DNA from: Caulobacter sp. Root1455 | Lineage (GTDB): Bacteria > Pseudomonadota > Alphaproteobacteria > Caulobacterales > Caulobacteraceae | NCBI RefSeq assembly: GCF_001426905.1 | Contig: NZ_LMFQ01000023.1 | Location: 324,482 to 388,481 of the forward strand | Direction: 5' to 3' | DNA: 64,000 nt | Shown here: positions 9,066 to 17,801 of the stretch, in pieces | How the letters are laid out: each line of letters begins with the position of its first letter | Position numbering within the stretch: position 1 is the stretch's first letter | The notes under the pieces: generated by a model | Databases searched by the model: none | What the model saw: only the letters and a program-made list of their open reading frames with translations | What the model was told of the DNA's origin: nothing | Position numbers and translations under genes: made by a program

Positions 9066-10268
9066 CTAAAGCCCGAGGATCTGGCGGGCGATGATGTCGC
9101 GCTGGATCTCGCTGGAGCCGCCATAGATCGAGGCCGCGCGATTGTTCAGATAGCGGGCCATGGTGGTCAGGCCGTGTTCGGGGCCGATCGGCGACAGGTT
9201 CGAGCCCGCCGCCCGCGCCTGGGGCTGATGCGGGGCGACATAGGGGCCCAGCGTATCGGTCGCCAGCTCGTCGAGGCGCTGCAGGGCTTCAGAGCCCTGC
9301 AGCTTGAGCAGGGACGAGGCCGGGCCGGGACCGCCGCCGGCGGCCAGGGCGCTGAGCACCCGCCGCTCGGAGATGTCGATGGCCAGGGTCGCGATCTGCG
9401 CCTCGGCCAGGCGGCGGCGATGATGCGGATCGTCGAGCAGGCGCTCGGTCTCGTCGCCGGCTTCCAGCCCGGCCGAGGTCCGCAGGCGCTCCAGCGCCGC
9501 CTCGAGCCCGGGCGCGTAGCCGCCGCCGCGCTCGAAGGTCAGCAGGTGCTTGGCCACCGCCCAGCCCTGGTTCTCCTCGCCCAGCCGGTCGACGACCGGG
9601 GTGCGGGCTTCGTCGAAGAACACCTGGTTGACCTCGTGCTCGCCGGCCAGGGTGACGATCGGCTTGATGTTGATGCGGGGATTGTCCATGTCGATCAGCA
9701 GGAAGGTGATCCCGGCCTGGGGACGGCCCTGCGTCGCGGTGCGGACCAGGCAGAACATCCGGTTGGCCCAGTGGGCGTGGGTGGTCCAGATCTTCGAGCC
9801 GGTCAGCACGTAGTCGTCGCCGTCCCGCTCCGCGCGCAGCGACAGGGCGGCCAGGTCGGACCCCGCGCCGGGCTCGGAATAGCCCTGGCACCAGTAGTCC
9901 TCGCCCGACAGGATGCGGGGCAGGTAATGAGCCTTCTGGGCCGGCGCGCCGAACGCCATGATCGCCGGCGCCACCATCCTCAGGCCCATCGGCGCCAGGC
10001 CGGGCGCGCCGGCCCGGGCGCATTCGGCGGCGAAGACGTGGCGCTGCATCTCGGTCCAGCCCGGGCCGCCGTATTCCTCCGGCCAGGACGGCGCGGCCCA
10101 GCCCTGGGCGTGAAGGATCCTCTGCCAGGCCAGGCTGTGGATCTTGTCGCAGAAGACGCTGGTCATCCGTCGCCCGGCCTGGGCCAGCTCCGGCGTCAGG
10201 CGGGCGGCGAGGAAGGCGCGGACCTCGTCGCGAAAGGCCAGGTCCTCGGCCGACAGTTCAAGCTCCAC
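9066..10268 (-). CDS. Acyl-CoA dehydrogenase family protein
   Basis: A flavoprotein of about 400 residues that would introduce a trans-2,3 double bond into an acyl-CoA thioester, passing electrons to an electron-transfer flavoprotein. Family signatures are the N-terminal helical FRDEVRAFLAARL, the FAD-domain GYSEPGAGSDLA motif and the C-terminal YGGSSEIQRDIIARQ. GTG at 10268 was chosen as the start because GAGGTG lies 6 bases upstream and the product then begins VELELSAEDLAFRDE, as family members do; the open frame extends upstream to 10394 without homologous sequence. GTG at 10277 is an alternative. It is transcribed divergently from the LuxR regulator and carries copy 2 of the shared operator in its promoter. 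Acyl chain specificity is unknown. Confidence 0.9.
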   Translation of the reverse strand: MELELSAEDLAFRDEVRAFLAARLTPELAQAGRRMTSVFCDKIHSLAWQRILHAQGWAAPSWPEEYGGPGWTEMQRHVFAAECARAGAPGLAPMGLRMVAPAIMAFGAPAQKAHYLPRILSGEDYWCQGYSEPGAGSDLAALSLRAERDGDDYVLTGSKIWTTHAHWANRMFCLVRTATQGRPQAGITFLLIDMDNPRINIKPIVTLAGEHEVNQVFFDEARTPVVDRLGEENQGWAVAKHLLTFERGGGYAPGLEAALERLRTSAGLEAGDETERLLDDPHHRRRLAEAQIATLAIDISERRVLSALAAGGGPGPASSLLKLQGSEALQRLDELATDTLGPYVAPHQPQARAAGSNLSPIGPEHGLTTMARYLNNRAASIYGGSSEIQRDIIARQILGL

Positions 10269-10338
10269 CCAAATCACCTCGCCACGCGGGGCGCCGCTAT
10301 CGCCCGCCCGCAAGCTCGCCAAGGGCGCTCGCGGACGC

Positions 10339-10359
10339 AAGCTATCGGAACTGATAGGG
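10339..10359. promoter_or_regulatory. Putative operator (copy 2) between acyl-CoA dehydrogenase and LuxR regulator
   Basis: AAGCTATCGGAACTGATAGG differs from the copy at 8844 by one base in 21 and preserves the CTATC-N6-GATAG dyad. It lies about 70 bp upstream of the dehydrogenase start and about 80 bp upstream of the divergent regulator start, a position suited to control of both. Confidence 0.6.
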
Positions 10360-10437
10360 ACCTTCCCTAGGGGGATCGTTGCGCCCCCCGCCAAGCCGGA
10401 TCATCGTCCGCGGGTTGCGATGAGCAGGGGTGGGACG

Positions 10438-11196
10438 ATGAGCGCCGAGCGCGCGCCCGCGGCCGCGGATCTGGAGCTGGTCGAGCGGCTGGCGCGCGAG
10501 ATCGACGCGCTGGGCCGCGAGGTCGGCCTGCCGTTCATCGCCGTCAGCGCCGATATCTCAAGTCCCAGGCCCATGGTCGGCATGGACGGCCAACCCCTGG
10601 CCGAGACTCTGTTCCGCTGGATCGACCCGACGCTGGAATACTGGCGCGACCGGGCCTTCGCCCTGCGCGCGCCGTTCGTCTTCGCCACCCGCCTGACGTC
10701 CGAGCCGTTCTTCTTCCAGGACGGCCGGCTGCAGACCTGGCGGCGCACCGGCTGGACCCAGGCGATGGGGGCGATCGACCCGGGCGACATGTTCGGCGTG
10801 GCCACCGCGATCGTGGCTCCGGCCTATCAGCCGCGCGGCGTGATCGGGGCGGTCGTCTGGGCCTCGCCGGACGCGGACGTCGACGTGGCCGAGATCTTCG
10901 CGACCCGGGCCGGCGAGTTCCACCTGCTGGCCCTGCGTCTGACCGGCGCCTACCAGGAGGCGGCGCTGGGCCAGCGCAGGGATATGGCGCGCCTGACCCG
11001 GCGCGAGATCCAGTGCCTGAAATGGGCCGCGGCGGGCAAGACCGACGGCGAGATCGCGGCCATCGTCCAGATCGCCGCCCCGACCGTCCGCTTCCACATG
11101 ATCAACGCCGCCGACAAGCTGGGCGTGGCCGGCCGCTCCCAGACCGTCCACCGGGCGGCGACGCTGGGCTATATCGGCGCGGTCGGCGGCGCCTAG
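10438..11196 (+). CDS. LuxR-family transcriptional regulator (solo, autoinducer-domain type)
   Basis: This 252-residue regulator has an N-terminal region resembling the autoinducer-binding fold of LuxR proteins (about residues 15-170) and a C-terminal GerE/LuxR helix-turn-helix (about 185-248) with the signatures LTRREIQCLKWAAAGKT and VRFHMINAADKLGV. ATG at 10438 is preceded by AGGGG; an in-frame ATG at 10420 would add six residues. No luxI-type synthase is present in the window, so it is a LuxR solo whose ligand cannot be inferred. Context suggests control of the adjacent acyl-CoA dehydrogenase and of the TonB receptor through the shared 21-bp element. Confidence 0.85.
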   Translation: MSAERAPAAADLELVERLAREIDALGREVGLPFIAVSADISSPRPMVGMDGQPLAETLFRWIDPTLEYWRDRAFALRAPFVFATRLTSEPFFFQDGRLQTWRRTGWTQAMGAIDPGDMFGVATAIVAPAYQPRGVIGAVVWASPDADVDVAEIFATRAGEFHLLALRLTGAYQEAALGQRRDMARLTRREIQCLKWAAAGKTDGEIAAIVQIAAPTVRFHMINAADKLGVAGRSQTVHRAATLGYIGAVGGA

Positions 11197-11312
11197 ACGC
11201 GATCACCCGCGGCGCTCCGGTCAAATGACGGAAATCGGCTAGTCGCGGCGGGATTCTCCAAGCCGAGGCGGCGTCTCGAGGTCAGGCTGACGCTCCGATC
11301 AGGAGGTTCGTC

Positions 11313-12236
11313 ATGCACCGTCTTTTCCTTTGGGCCGTCGCGCTGCTTTCGCTGGCCGGCGCCGCCCATGCCGAAATCCCCGCCTTCCCCGCCGCGTTCA
11401 AGACCCAGGAGATCGCCGCGAACGGCACGACGATCCACGTCCGGGTCGGCGGCCAGGGCCCGGCTGTCGTGCTGCTGCACGGCTACGGCGAGACCGGCGA
11501 CATGTGGGCGCCGATGGCCGCCGACCTGGCCCGCGACCACACCGTGGTGGTCCCCGACCTGCGCGGCATGGGCCTGTCGAGCAAGCCGGCGGCCGGCGGC
11601 TACGACAAGAAGAACCAGGCCAAGGACGTGGCCGGGGTTCTCGACGCCTTGAAGATCGACAAGACCGACGTGGTCGCCCACGACATCGGCAACATGGTCG
11701 CCTACGCCTTCGCGGTGCAGAACCAGAAGCGCGTGACCCGCCTGGTGCTGATCGACGCCCCCGTGCCCGGGATCGGCCCTTGGGACGAGATCCTGAAGAA
11801 CCCGCTGCTGTGGCACTTCCGGTTCGGCGGGCCGGACATGGAGCGCCTGGTCGCCGGCCGCGAGCGCATCTATCTGGACCGTTTCTGGAACGAGTTCTCG
11901 GCCGATCCGAAGAAGCTCGACGAGGCGTCGCGCGAGCACTACGCCAAGCTCTACGCCCAGCCGGGGGCCATGCACGCCGGGTTCGAACAGTTCCACGCCT
12001 TCGACCAGGACGCCGTCGACAACAAGGCCTTCCTGGCCCAGTACGGCAAGCTGACCATGCCGGTGCTGGCCCTGGGCGGCGAGAAGTCGTTCGGCCTGAC
12101 GATGGCGGTCGTCATGCGCGCCGCCGCCGACAACGTCACCGAGGGCGTGGTCCCCGCCTCGGGCCACTGGATCATGGAAGAGAACCCCAAGGGCACGATC
12201 GCCCTGGTGCGTCCGTTCCTGGACAAGCCCCTGTGA
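11313..12236 (+). CDS. Secreted alpha/beta hydrolase, epoxide hydrolase / dehalogenase type
   Basis: A 307-residue protein with a cleavable signal peptide (LSLAGAAHAE). Oxyanion motif HGYGET, nucleophile motif AHDIGNM with Asp124, and His285 (ASGHW) form the aspartate-type catalytic triad of epoxide hydrolases and haloacetate dehalogenases, rather than the serine triad of esterases. A good ribosome site (AGGAGG) precedes ATG 11313. The downstream cupin gene starts almost at its stop codon, so the two are probably co-transcribed. Exact substrate unknown. Confidence 0.9.
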   Translation: MHRLFLWAVALLSLAGAAHAEIPAFPAAFKTQEIAANGTTIHVRVGGQGPAVVLLHGYGETGDMWAPMAADLARDHTVVVPDLRGMGLSSKPAAGGYDKKNQAKDVAGVLDALKIDKTDVVAHDIGNMVAYAFAVQNQKRVTRLVLIDAPVPGIGPWDEILKNPLLWHFRFGGPDMERLVAGRERIYLDRFWNEFSADPKKLDEASREHYAKLYAQPGAMHAGFEQFHAFDQDAVDNKAFLAQYGKLTMPVLALGGEKSFGLTMAVVMRAAADNVTEGVVPASGHWIMEENPKGTIALVRPFLDKPL

Positions 12237-12244
12237 GGGCCCCT

Positions 12245-12727
12245 GTGAAAGGCGCCGTCCTCGGCTTCGTCGCGGTCCTGCTGGCGGCGTCGGGCGTCGC
12301 CGCCGCGCCCAGCGCCGAACTGCGCCTGACCCCTGCAGAGATCGCGGCCCTGGCCCAGGGCGGGGCCGGTCCGGGATCGTCCGGCGTCGCCGGAATCCAG
12401 ACCTCGGTCCTGGCCGGCGATCCGACCAAGGCCGGGCCCTACACGATCCGGCTGCAGGCCCCGGCCAACACCCGCATCGCCGCCCACGGCCACCGCGACG
12501 AACGCACGGCGGTGGTGATCTCGGGGACCTGGTTCTTCGGCTATGGCGACAAGGCCGACGAGGCCAGGGTCAAGGCCCTGCCGCCGGGCAGCGTCTACAC
12601 CGAGCCGGCGGGCGATCATCACTTCGCCCTGACGCGGGACGAGCCGGTGGTGGTCTACATCTTCGGCCAGGGCCCGACCGACACGGTCTATGTCGATCCG
12701 GCGGACGCGCCTAAACCCAAGCCCTAG
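12245..12727 (+). CDS. Secreted cupin-domain protein
   Basis: A 160-residue protein with an N-terminal signal sequence (KGAVLGFVAVLLAASG) and a single cupin barrel: the AHGHRDERTAVVISG segment supplies the first metal-binding histidines and acidic residue, and GDHHFA the second. GTG at 12245 was chosen because GAGGG lies 5 bases upstream; GTG 12233, overlapping the upstream stop, is an alternative. It follows the alpha/beta hydrolase without a promoter-sized gap. Its 3' end overlaps that of the convergent LysR gene by 17 bp. Enzymatic role undetermined. Confidence 0.8.
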   Translation: MKGAVLGFVAVLLAASGVAAAPSAELRLTPAEIAALAQGGAGPGSSGVAGIQTSVLAGDPTKAGPYTIRLQAPANTRIAAHGHRDERTAVVISGTWFFGYGDKADEARVKALPPGSVYTEPAGDHHFALTRDEPVVVYIFGQGPTDTVYVDPADAPKPKP

Positions 12728-13643
12728 GCTCGGGGGCGGAGCGCAGATCGACCTCCGCGACCAGGAAATCGATCAGCGCCCGCACCCGGCTAGGCAATTG
12801 GCCGCCGTGGCCGACATAGACGGCGTGCAGCTCCTCAAGGTCGCCGGGATTGTAGGCTTCCAGCACCGGAACCAGCCGCCCGGCGGCTAGGTCGCCGCCG
12901 ATGTGGAAATGGGCCAGCCGGGCCAGGCCCTGGCCGACCAGGGCCAGCTGGCGCGAGGTCTCGCCGTCGCCGGACGTGGCGTCGCCGTGGATCGGCAGCC
13001 ACACCCGCTCGCCGCCGTCGACGAACGGCCACTTGTCGCAATGGCGGGTGAAGTTGAAGCCGATGCAGTTGTGGGCGGCCAGGTCGCCCGGCGTCTTGGG
13101 GACGCCGTGGCGGGCCAGATAGGCGGGCGAGGCCACCACGGCCATCGGGCTCTCGCCCAGCTTGCGGGCCATCAGCTGCGAGGCCCGCATGGGCCCGGTG
13201 CGGATGGCGACGTCGGTGCGGGCGTCCATCAGGTCGACGACGGTGTCGTTCAGCACGATGTCGAGGATCACCTTCGGATAAAGCGCCGAGAACCGCGGAA
13301 CCAGGGGCAACAGATGATGCAGGCCGAACGGCACGTTGGAATTGATCCGCACCCGGCCGCGCGGGCTGATGCTGGCGGCCACGGCGCTCTCGGCCTCGTC
13401 CAGATCGGCCAGCACCCGCAGGGTGCGTTCGTGGAACAGCTGGCCCTCGGCGGTCAGGGTCAGCTTGCGGGTCGAGCGGTTGATCAGCCGCGCGCCCAGC
13501 CGCGCCTCCATCCGGCTGATCAGCTTGCTGACCGCCGAGGGCGTCATCCTCAGCGCGCGCGCCGCCGGCGAGAAGCCGCCCAGCTCCACGGCCCTGGCGA
13601 ACACCTCCATCTCGCCCGAGCGGTTGATCTCCAGCCTGGCCAT
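12711..13643 (-). CDS. LysR-family transcriptional regulator
   Basis: A 310-residue LysR regulator. The winged helix-turn-helix occupies residues 8-65 (FSPAARALRMTPSAVSKLISR) and is followed by the two-lobed effector-binding domain. It is most like the subgroup of short LysR proteins that control drug or quinone stress genes. It is transcribed divergently from the MFS transporter, with a T-N11-A dyad between them, the classical arrangement for a LysR activator and its target. Its 3' end overlaps the cupin gene. Confidence 0.92.
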   Translation of the reverse strand: MARLEINRSGEMEVFARAVELGGFSPAARALRMTPSAVSKLISRMEARLGARLINRSTRKLTLTAEGQLFHERTLRVLADLDEAESAVAASISPRGRVRINSNVPFGLHHLLPLVPRFSALYPKVILDIVLNDTVVDLMDARTDVAIRTGPMRASQLMARKLGESPMAVVASPAYLARHGVPKTPGDLAAHNCIGFNFTRHCDKWPFVDGGERVWLPIHGDATSGDGETSRQLALVGQGLARLAHFHIGGDLAAGRLVPVLEAYNPGDLEELHAVYVGHGGQLPSRVRALIDFLVAEVDLRSAPEPRAWV

Positions 13644-13666
13644 CTTTGATTTGAACTCACAGATGT

Positions 13667-13681
13667 CTGTCTTTCCGACAG
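13667..13681. promoter_or_regulatory. LysR-type binding site (T-N11-A dyad)
   Basis: CTGTCTTTCCGACAG is a perfect 5-bp inverted repeat with 5-bp spacer and fits the T-N11-A LysR box. It lies 24 bp upstream of the LysR start and 64 bp upstream of the divergent transporter start. Confidence 0.6.
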
Positions 13682-13744
13682 TCTAATTCATAGAGCGGAG
13701 AGGGACTACCTCAGCGGCTCGAAATCGCTTCGGAGCCCCTGACC

Positions 13745-14914
13745 GTGCCTCTCGCCCTCTACGCCCTGACCGTCGGCGCCTTCGGGATCGGCGTCACTGA
13801 ATTCGTCATCATGGGCCTGCTGATGCAGGTCTCGGCCGATCTGGGGGTCACCATCCCGCGGGCCGGCCTGCTGATGACCGGCTACGCCCTGGGCGTGTTC
13901 GTCGGCGCGCCGATCCTGACGATCGCCACCCGCCGCCTGCCGCGCAAGACCACCCTGCTGGTGCTGATGGCCATCTTCACGATCGGCAATGCCGCCGCCG
14001 CCCTGGCCCCGACCTACGGCCTGCTGATGGCCGCGCGGATCGTCACCGCCCTGGCCCACGGAACCTTCTTCGGCGTCGGCTCATTGGTCGCCGTCAGCCT
14101 GGTTCCGCCGCAACGCAAGGCCTCGGCCATCGCCATCATGTTCACAGGCCTGACCCTGGCCACCCTGCTGGGCGTGCCGTTCGGCGCGTGGCTGGGCCTG
14201 GCCTTCGGCTGGCGCTCGACGTTCTGGGCCGTCGGCGCGATCGGCCTGGTCGCCTTCGCGGTGCTGGCCGCCCTGGTCCCCCGCGAAAAGCAGGCCGCCG
14301 ACCTGGCCCCGCTGCGCGAGGAGTTCGCCGTCCTGGCCCGGCCGCAGGTGCAGATGGGCTTGGCCATGACCGTGCTGGGCTTCGGCGGGGTGTTCGCGGT
14401 GTTCACCTACATCCAGCCGATCCTGACCGAACTGGCCGGCTATTCGAAGGCGGCCGTCTCGCCGATCCTGCTGGTGTTCGGCGCGGGCCTGGTCGGCGGC
14501 AACCTGGTCGGCGGCCGCTGGGCCGACAAGGCCCTGGCCCCGGCCCTGCTGGGCAGCCTGGCTGTCCTGACCCTGGTGCTGGTCGCCTCGGCGTTCGGCT
14601 TCCATGACCGGATCGGGGCGGTGGTCGCCGCCTTCGGCCTGGGCGCCGCCGCCTTCGCCACCGTCGCGCCGCTGCAGATGCGGGTGCTGTCGCAGGCCGG
14701 CGGCGCGGGCCAGGGCCTGGCCTCCAGCCTGAACATCGCCGCCTTCAACCTGGGCAACGCGTTCGGCGCCTGGCTGGGCGGGGCGGTGATCGCCCACGGC
14801 CCGGGTCTGGCTTCGGTTCCCCTGATCGCCGCCGCCGTGCCTTTGTCGGCCCTTGCCCTGGCCGCCTTCAGTCTCTCTCTTGAGCGTCGCGCCCTGCGCG
14901 TCGCCGCCCTCTGA
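13745..14914 (+). CDS. MFS transporter, sugar-efflux/AraJ-like subgroup
   Basis: A 389-residue inner membrane protein with about 12 hydrophobic segments typical of the major facilitator superfamily. The start MPLALYALTVGAFGIGVTEF and the following GLLMQVSADLGV are characteristic of the AraJ / YdhP / PbuE-like arabinose-efflux-permease group. GTG at 13745 is the start, with GGAG upstream. It is divergent from a LysR regulator and 18 bp upstream of an aldo/keto reductase, so it is probably part of a LysR-controlled detoxification or efflux operon. The exported substrate is unknown. Confidence 0.9.
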   Translation: MPLALYALTVGAFGIGVTEFVIMGLLMQVSADLGVTIPRAGLLMTGYALGVFVGAPILTIATRRLPRKTTLLVLMAIFTIGNAAAALAPTYGLLMAARIVTALAHGTFFGVGSLVAVSLVPPQRKASAIAIMFTGLTLATLLGVPFGAWLGLAFGWRSTFWAVGAIGLVAFAVLAALVPREKQAADLAPLREEFAVLARPQVQMGLAMTVLGFGGVFAVFTYIQPILTELAGYSKAAVSPILLVFGAGLVGGNLVGGRWADKALAPALLGSLAVLTLVLVASAFGFHDRIGAVVAAFGLGAAAFATVAPLQMRVLSQAGGAGQGLASSLNIAAFNLGNAFGAWLGGAVIAHGPGLASVPLIAAAVPLSALALAAFSLSLERRALRVAAL

Positions 14915-14932
14915 CCGCAAGGACGTCGGATC

Positions 14933-15967
14933 ATGGAATACCGCCAACTCGGAAAATCGGACCTGAAGGTTCCGGCCCTCAGCTTCGGCGCCGGCACCTT
15001 CGGCGGCCAGGGGCCGCTGTTCAGCGCCTGGGGCGACACCGACGCCGCCCAGGCCCGTCGGATCATCGAGATCTGCCTCGAAGCCGGGGTGACCCTGTTC
15101 GACACCGCCGACGTCTATTCGAACGGCGCCTCGGAAGAGATCCTCGGCGCGGCCCTCGAGGGGCTGCGTGACCAGGCCCTGATCTCGACCAAGATCGGCC
15201 TGCCGACCGGCGACGGCCCGCTTGACCGCGGGACCTCGCGTCCGCGGCTGGTTCGGGGCGTCGAGGCGGCGCTCAAGCGCCTGCGCACCGACCGCATCGA
15301 CCTGCTGCAGCTGCACGCGTTCGACGCCTTCACGCCGATCGAGGAGGTGCTGTCGGCCCTGGACGACCTGGTGCGGGCCGGCAAGGTGCTGCATGTCGGC
15401 GCCTCCAACTTCTCCGGCTGGCAGCTGATGAAGTCGCTGGCGATCGCCGACCAGCACGGCTGGCCGCGCTACGTCGCCAACCAAACCTACTACTCGCTGA
15501 TCGGCCGCGACTACGAGCACGAGCTGATGCCGCTCGGGATCGACCAGGGCGTCGGGGCCATGGTCTGGAGCCCGCTGGGCTGGGGCCGGCTGACTGGCAA
15601 GATCCGTCGCGGCCAGCCGCTGCCGGCGGTCAGCCGTCTGCACGAGACCGCCGACGCCGGCCCACCGGTCGACGACGAACGGCTCTATGCGGTGATCGAC
15701 GCCCTGGACGAAATCGCCGCCGAAACCGGCAAGACCCTGCCGCAGATCGCCATCAACTGGCTGCTGCGCCGGCCGACGGTGTCCAGCGTGATCGTCGGGG
15801 CCCGCGACGAGGCGCAGCTGCGCCAGAACCTCGGCGCGGTCGGCTGGAGCCTGACGCCCGAGCAGGTGGCCCGCCTGGACGCCGCCAGCGCCGTGACCCC
15901 GGCCTATCCGCACTATCCCTACTGGCGCGAAGGCGGCTTCAAGATGGTCAATCCGCCGCCGGTCTGA
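14933..15967 (+). CDS. Aldo/keto reductase
   Basis: A 344-residue NADPH-dependent aldo/keto reductase (TIM barrel). Visible family features are DTADVYSNGASEEILG (catalytic Asp and Tyr), STKIG (lysine), LLQLHAFD (histidine) and the C-terminal cofactor-binding VSSVIVGARDEAQLRQN. It resembles the AKR12/YajO-like soluble oxidoreductases. An 18-bp gap to the transporter implies co-transcription and hence control by the upstream LysR regulator. It would reduce an aldehyde or ketone, not identified. Confidence 0.92.
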   Translation: MEYRQLGKSDLKVPALSFGAGTFGGQGPLFSAWGDTDAAQARRIIEICLEAGVTLFDTADVYSNGASEEILGAALEGLRDQALISTKIGLPTGDGPLDRGTSRPRLVRGVEAALKRLRTDRIDLLQLHAFDAFTPIEEVLSALDDLVRAGKVLHVGASNFSGWQLMKSLAIADQHGWPRYVANQTYYSLIGRDYEHELMPLGIDQGVGAMVWSPLGWGRLTGKIRRGQPLPAVSRLHETADAGPPVDDERLYAVIDALDEIAAETGKTLPQIAINWLLRRPTVSSVIVGARDEAQLRQNLGAVGWSLTPEQVARLDAASAVTPAYPHYPYWREGGFKMVNPPPV

Positions 15968-16190
15968 GATTCGAGTCGTTTGTCCGTACGCGTTCCAATG
16001 CGGGCGCGAGCATGGATGGACGCGCGTCCAGCGCCGCGAAATGCGGCGCCGTCCGCAAGCTCCAGCGGCGCCGCGCGGGCAAACGCGCGGCGCCGTCGTG
16101 TTTGATTGACCCGTCGGAAGCGGCCGTCTCGCATAGCCCTCGAACCCCTGAGCCAGGGGTCCCAGGGGTCATTGTGCAAGGGGGGCAGGC

Positions 16191-17786
16191 ATGCCGGTCA
16201 GTCGTCGTCATTTCATTCACGCCATCGGCGCGGCCGGCGGCTACGGCGCCGCCTTCACCGCCATGCAGGCCCTGGGCCTGCTGGCCCCGTCCACGGCGTT
16301 CGCCGGCGCCCCGCCGGACCTGGCCCAGGGCGGGGGCGGCAAGGGCGCCAAGGTGGTGATCCTCGGCGCCGGCGTGGCGGGCATGGCGGCGGCGTGGGAG
16401 CTGGGCAAGGCCGGCTACGACTGCACGATCCTGGAGGCCCGGGCCCGCACCGGCGGCCGGGTCTGGACGGTGCGCCGGGGCGACAGGATCGAGATGACCG
16501 ACGGCTCGCGCCAGGTCTGCGACTTCGACGACGGCCAGTACATGAACGCCGGCGCCGCGCGCCTGCCCAGCCACCACCAGATCGTGCTGGGCTATTGCCG
16601 CGAGCTGGGCGTGGAGTTGGAGGTCGAGGTCAATTCCAGCCGCAGCGCCCTGCTGCTCAATCCCGAGGCCAACGGCGGCAAGCCGATCCAGATGCGCACG
16701 GCGATCAACGACACCCGCGGCCACGTCTCCGAACTGCTGGCCAAGGCGATCAACAAGGGCGCGCTCGACGCGGACCTGACCGCCGAGGACAAGGCGCGGA
16801 TGGTCGCCTTCCTGAAGACCTACGGCGACCTGTCGCCGGACCTCTTCTACAAGGGCTCGCAGCGGGCCGGCCTCAAGATCGAGCCTGGCGCCGGCGACGA
16901 ACGCGCCACGCCCTACGACCCGATCAGCCTGAAGGCCCTGCTCGACGAAGATCTCTGGAACGGCGTGCTGTTCGAGGAGACCATCGACATGCAGGCCACC
17001 ATGTTCCAGCCCAAGGGCGGCATGGACGCCATCCCGCACGCCTTCGCCAAGGCCCTGGGCCCCAGGATCATCAAGCGCCAGTGCGAGGTCCGCCAGATCC
17101 GCAAGACGGGCAAGGGCGTGAGGATCGCCTACCACGACAAGGTCGCGAACAAGGACCTGGCGATCGAGGCCGACTACTGCATCTCGACCATCCCGCTGCC
17201 GGTGCTGGCCAGGATCGACGCCGATTTCAGCCCGGCCTACAAGGCGGCGATCGCCCGCACGCCCTATCGCGACAGCATCAAGATCGCCTGGCAGGCCCCG
17301 CGTTTCTGGGAGGGGCCCAAGTACCAGATCTATGGCGGCCTCTCGTTCGTGAAGGGACCCAGCAACATGGTCTGGTACCCCAGCTACGGCCTGCATTCGA
17401 AGACCGGGGTGATCCTGGGGGCCTATGCCGGCGGCCGGGCGGCGGACCAACTGGCCAAGATGTCCCGCGCCGACCAGATCGAGCACACCCGCAAGGTCAT
17501 CGAGGCCATGCATCCCGGCTGCGGCAAGCTGTTGGAAAAGCCCCTGCAGGTGCAGTGGGCCGCCGTGCCCTACAATCTCGGCATCGGGGTGGGCTGGGCC
17601 AGCGACGACGAGCCGGACTACCGCCTGCTGGGCCAGCCTGACGGACCGATCCACTTCGCCGGCGAATATCTCAGCCATGTCGGCGCCTGGCAGGAGGGGG
17701 CGATCCGCGCCGCCCACCGCGCCATCGTCATGCTCGACGCCCAGCACCGCGAGGGTCAGGCGGTGACGGCTCAGCGGATCATCTGA
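16191..17786 (+). CDS. Flavin amine oxidase (FAD-dependent), Tat-exported
   Basis: A 531-residue amine oxidase family protein. The N-terminus SRRHFIHAIGAAGG followed by a hydrophobic stretch is a twin-arginine signal, so the FAD-loaded enzyme is probably exported folded. The dinucleotide-binding motif VVILGAGVAGMAAAWELG, the acidic end ILEARARTGGRVWT and the C-terminal HFAGEYLSHVGAWQEGAIR are characteristic of L-amino-acid and monoamine oxidases. A G-rich ribosome site precedes ATG 16191. The reaction would release hydrogen peroxide and ammonia from an amine or amino acid. The gap 15968-16190 contains nothing recognisable. It is convergent with the ROK regulator, 15 bp apart. Confidence 0.92.
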   Translation: MPVSRRHFIHAIGAAGGYGAAFTAMQALGLLAPSTAFAGAPPDLAQGGGGKGAKVVILGAGVAGMAAAWELGKAGYDCTILEARARTGGRVWTVRRGDRIEMTDGSRQVCDFDDGQYMNAGAARLPSHHQIVLGYCRELGVELEVEVNSSRSALLLNPEANGGKPIQMRTAINDTRGHVSELLAKAINKGALDADLTAEDKARMVAFLKTYGDLSPDLFYKGSQRAGLKIEPGAGDERATPYDPISLKALLDEDLWNGVLFEETIDMQATMFQPKGGMDAIPHAFAKALGPRIIKRQCEVRQIRKTGKGVRIAYHDKVANKDLAIEADYCISTIPLPVLARIDADFSPAYKAAIARTPYRDSIKIAWQAPRFWEGPKYQIYGGLSFVKGPSNMVWYPSYGLHSKTGVILGAYAGGRAADQLAKMSRADQIEHTRKVIEAMHPGCGKLLEKPLQVQWAAVPYNLGIGVGWASDDEPDYRLLGQPDGPIHFAGEYLSHVGAWQEGAIRAAHRAIVMLDAQHREGQAVTAQRII

Positions 17787-17801
17787 TCCGTGGACTGACG
17801 G

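Noticed and set aside
7344..10370. A 1008-codon plus-strand open frame opposite the TonB receptor and acyl-CoA dehydrogenase
   Set aside because: It spans two well-supported minus-strand genes, their promoters and a palindromic repeat, and reads as low-complexity antisense translation.
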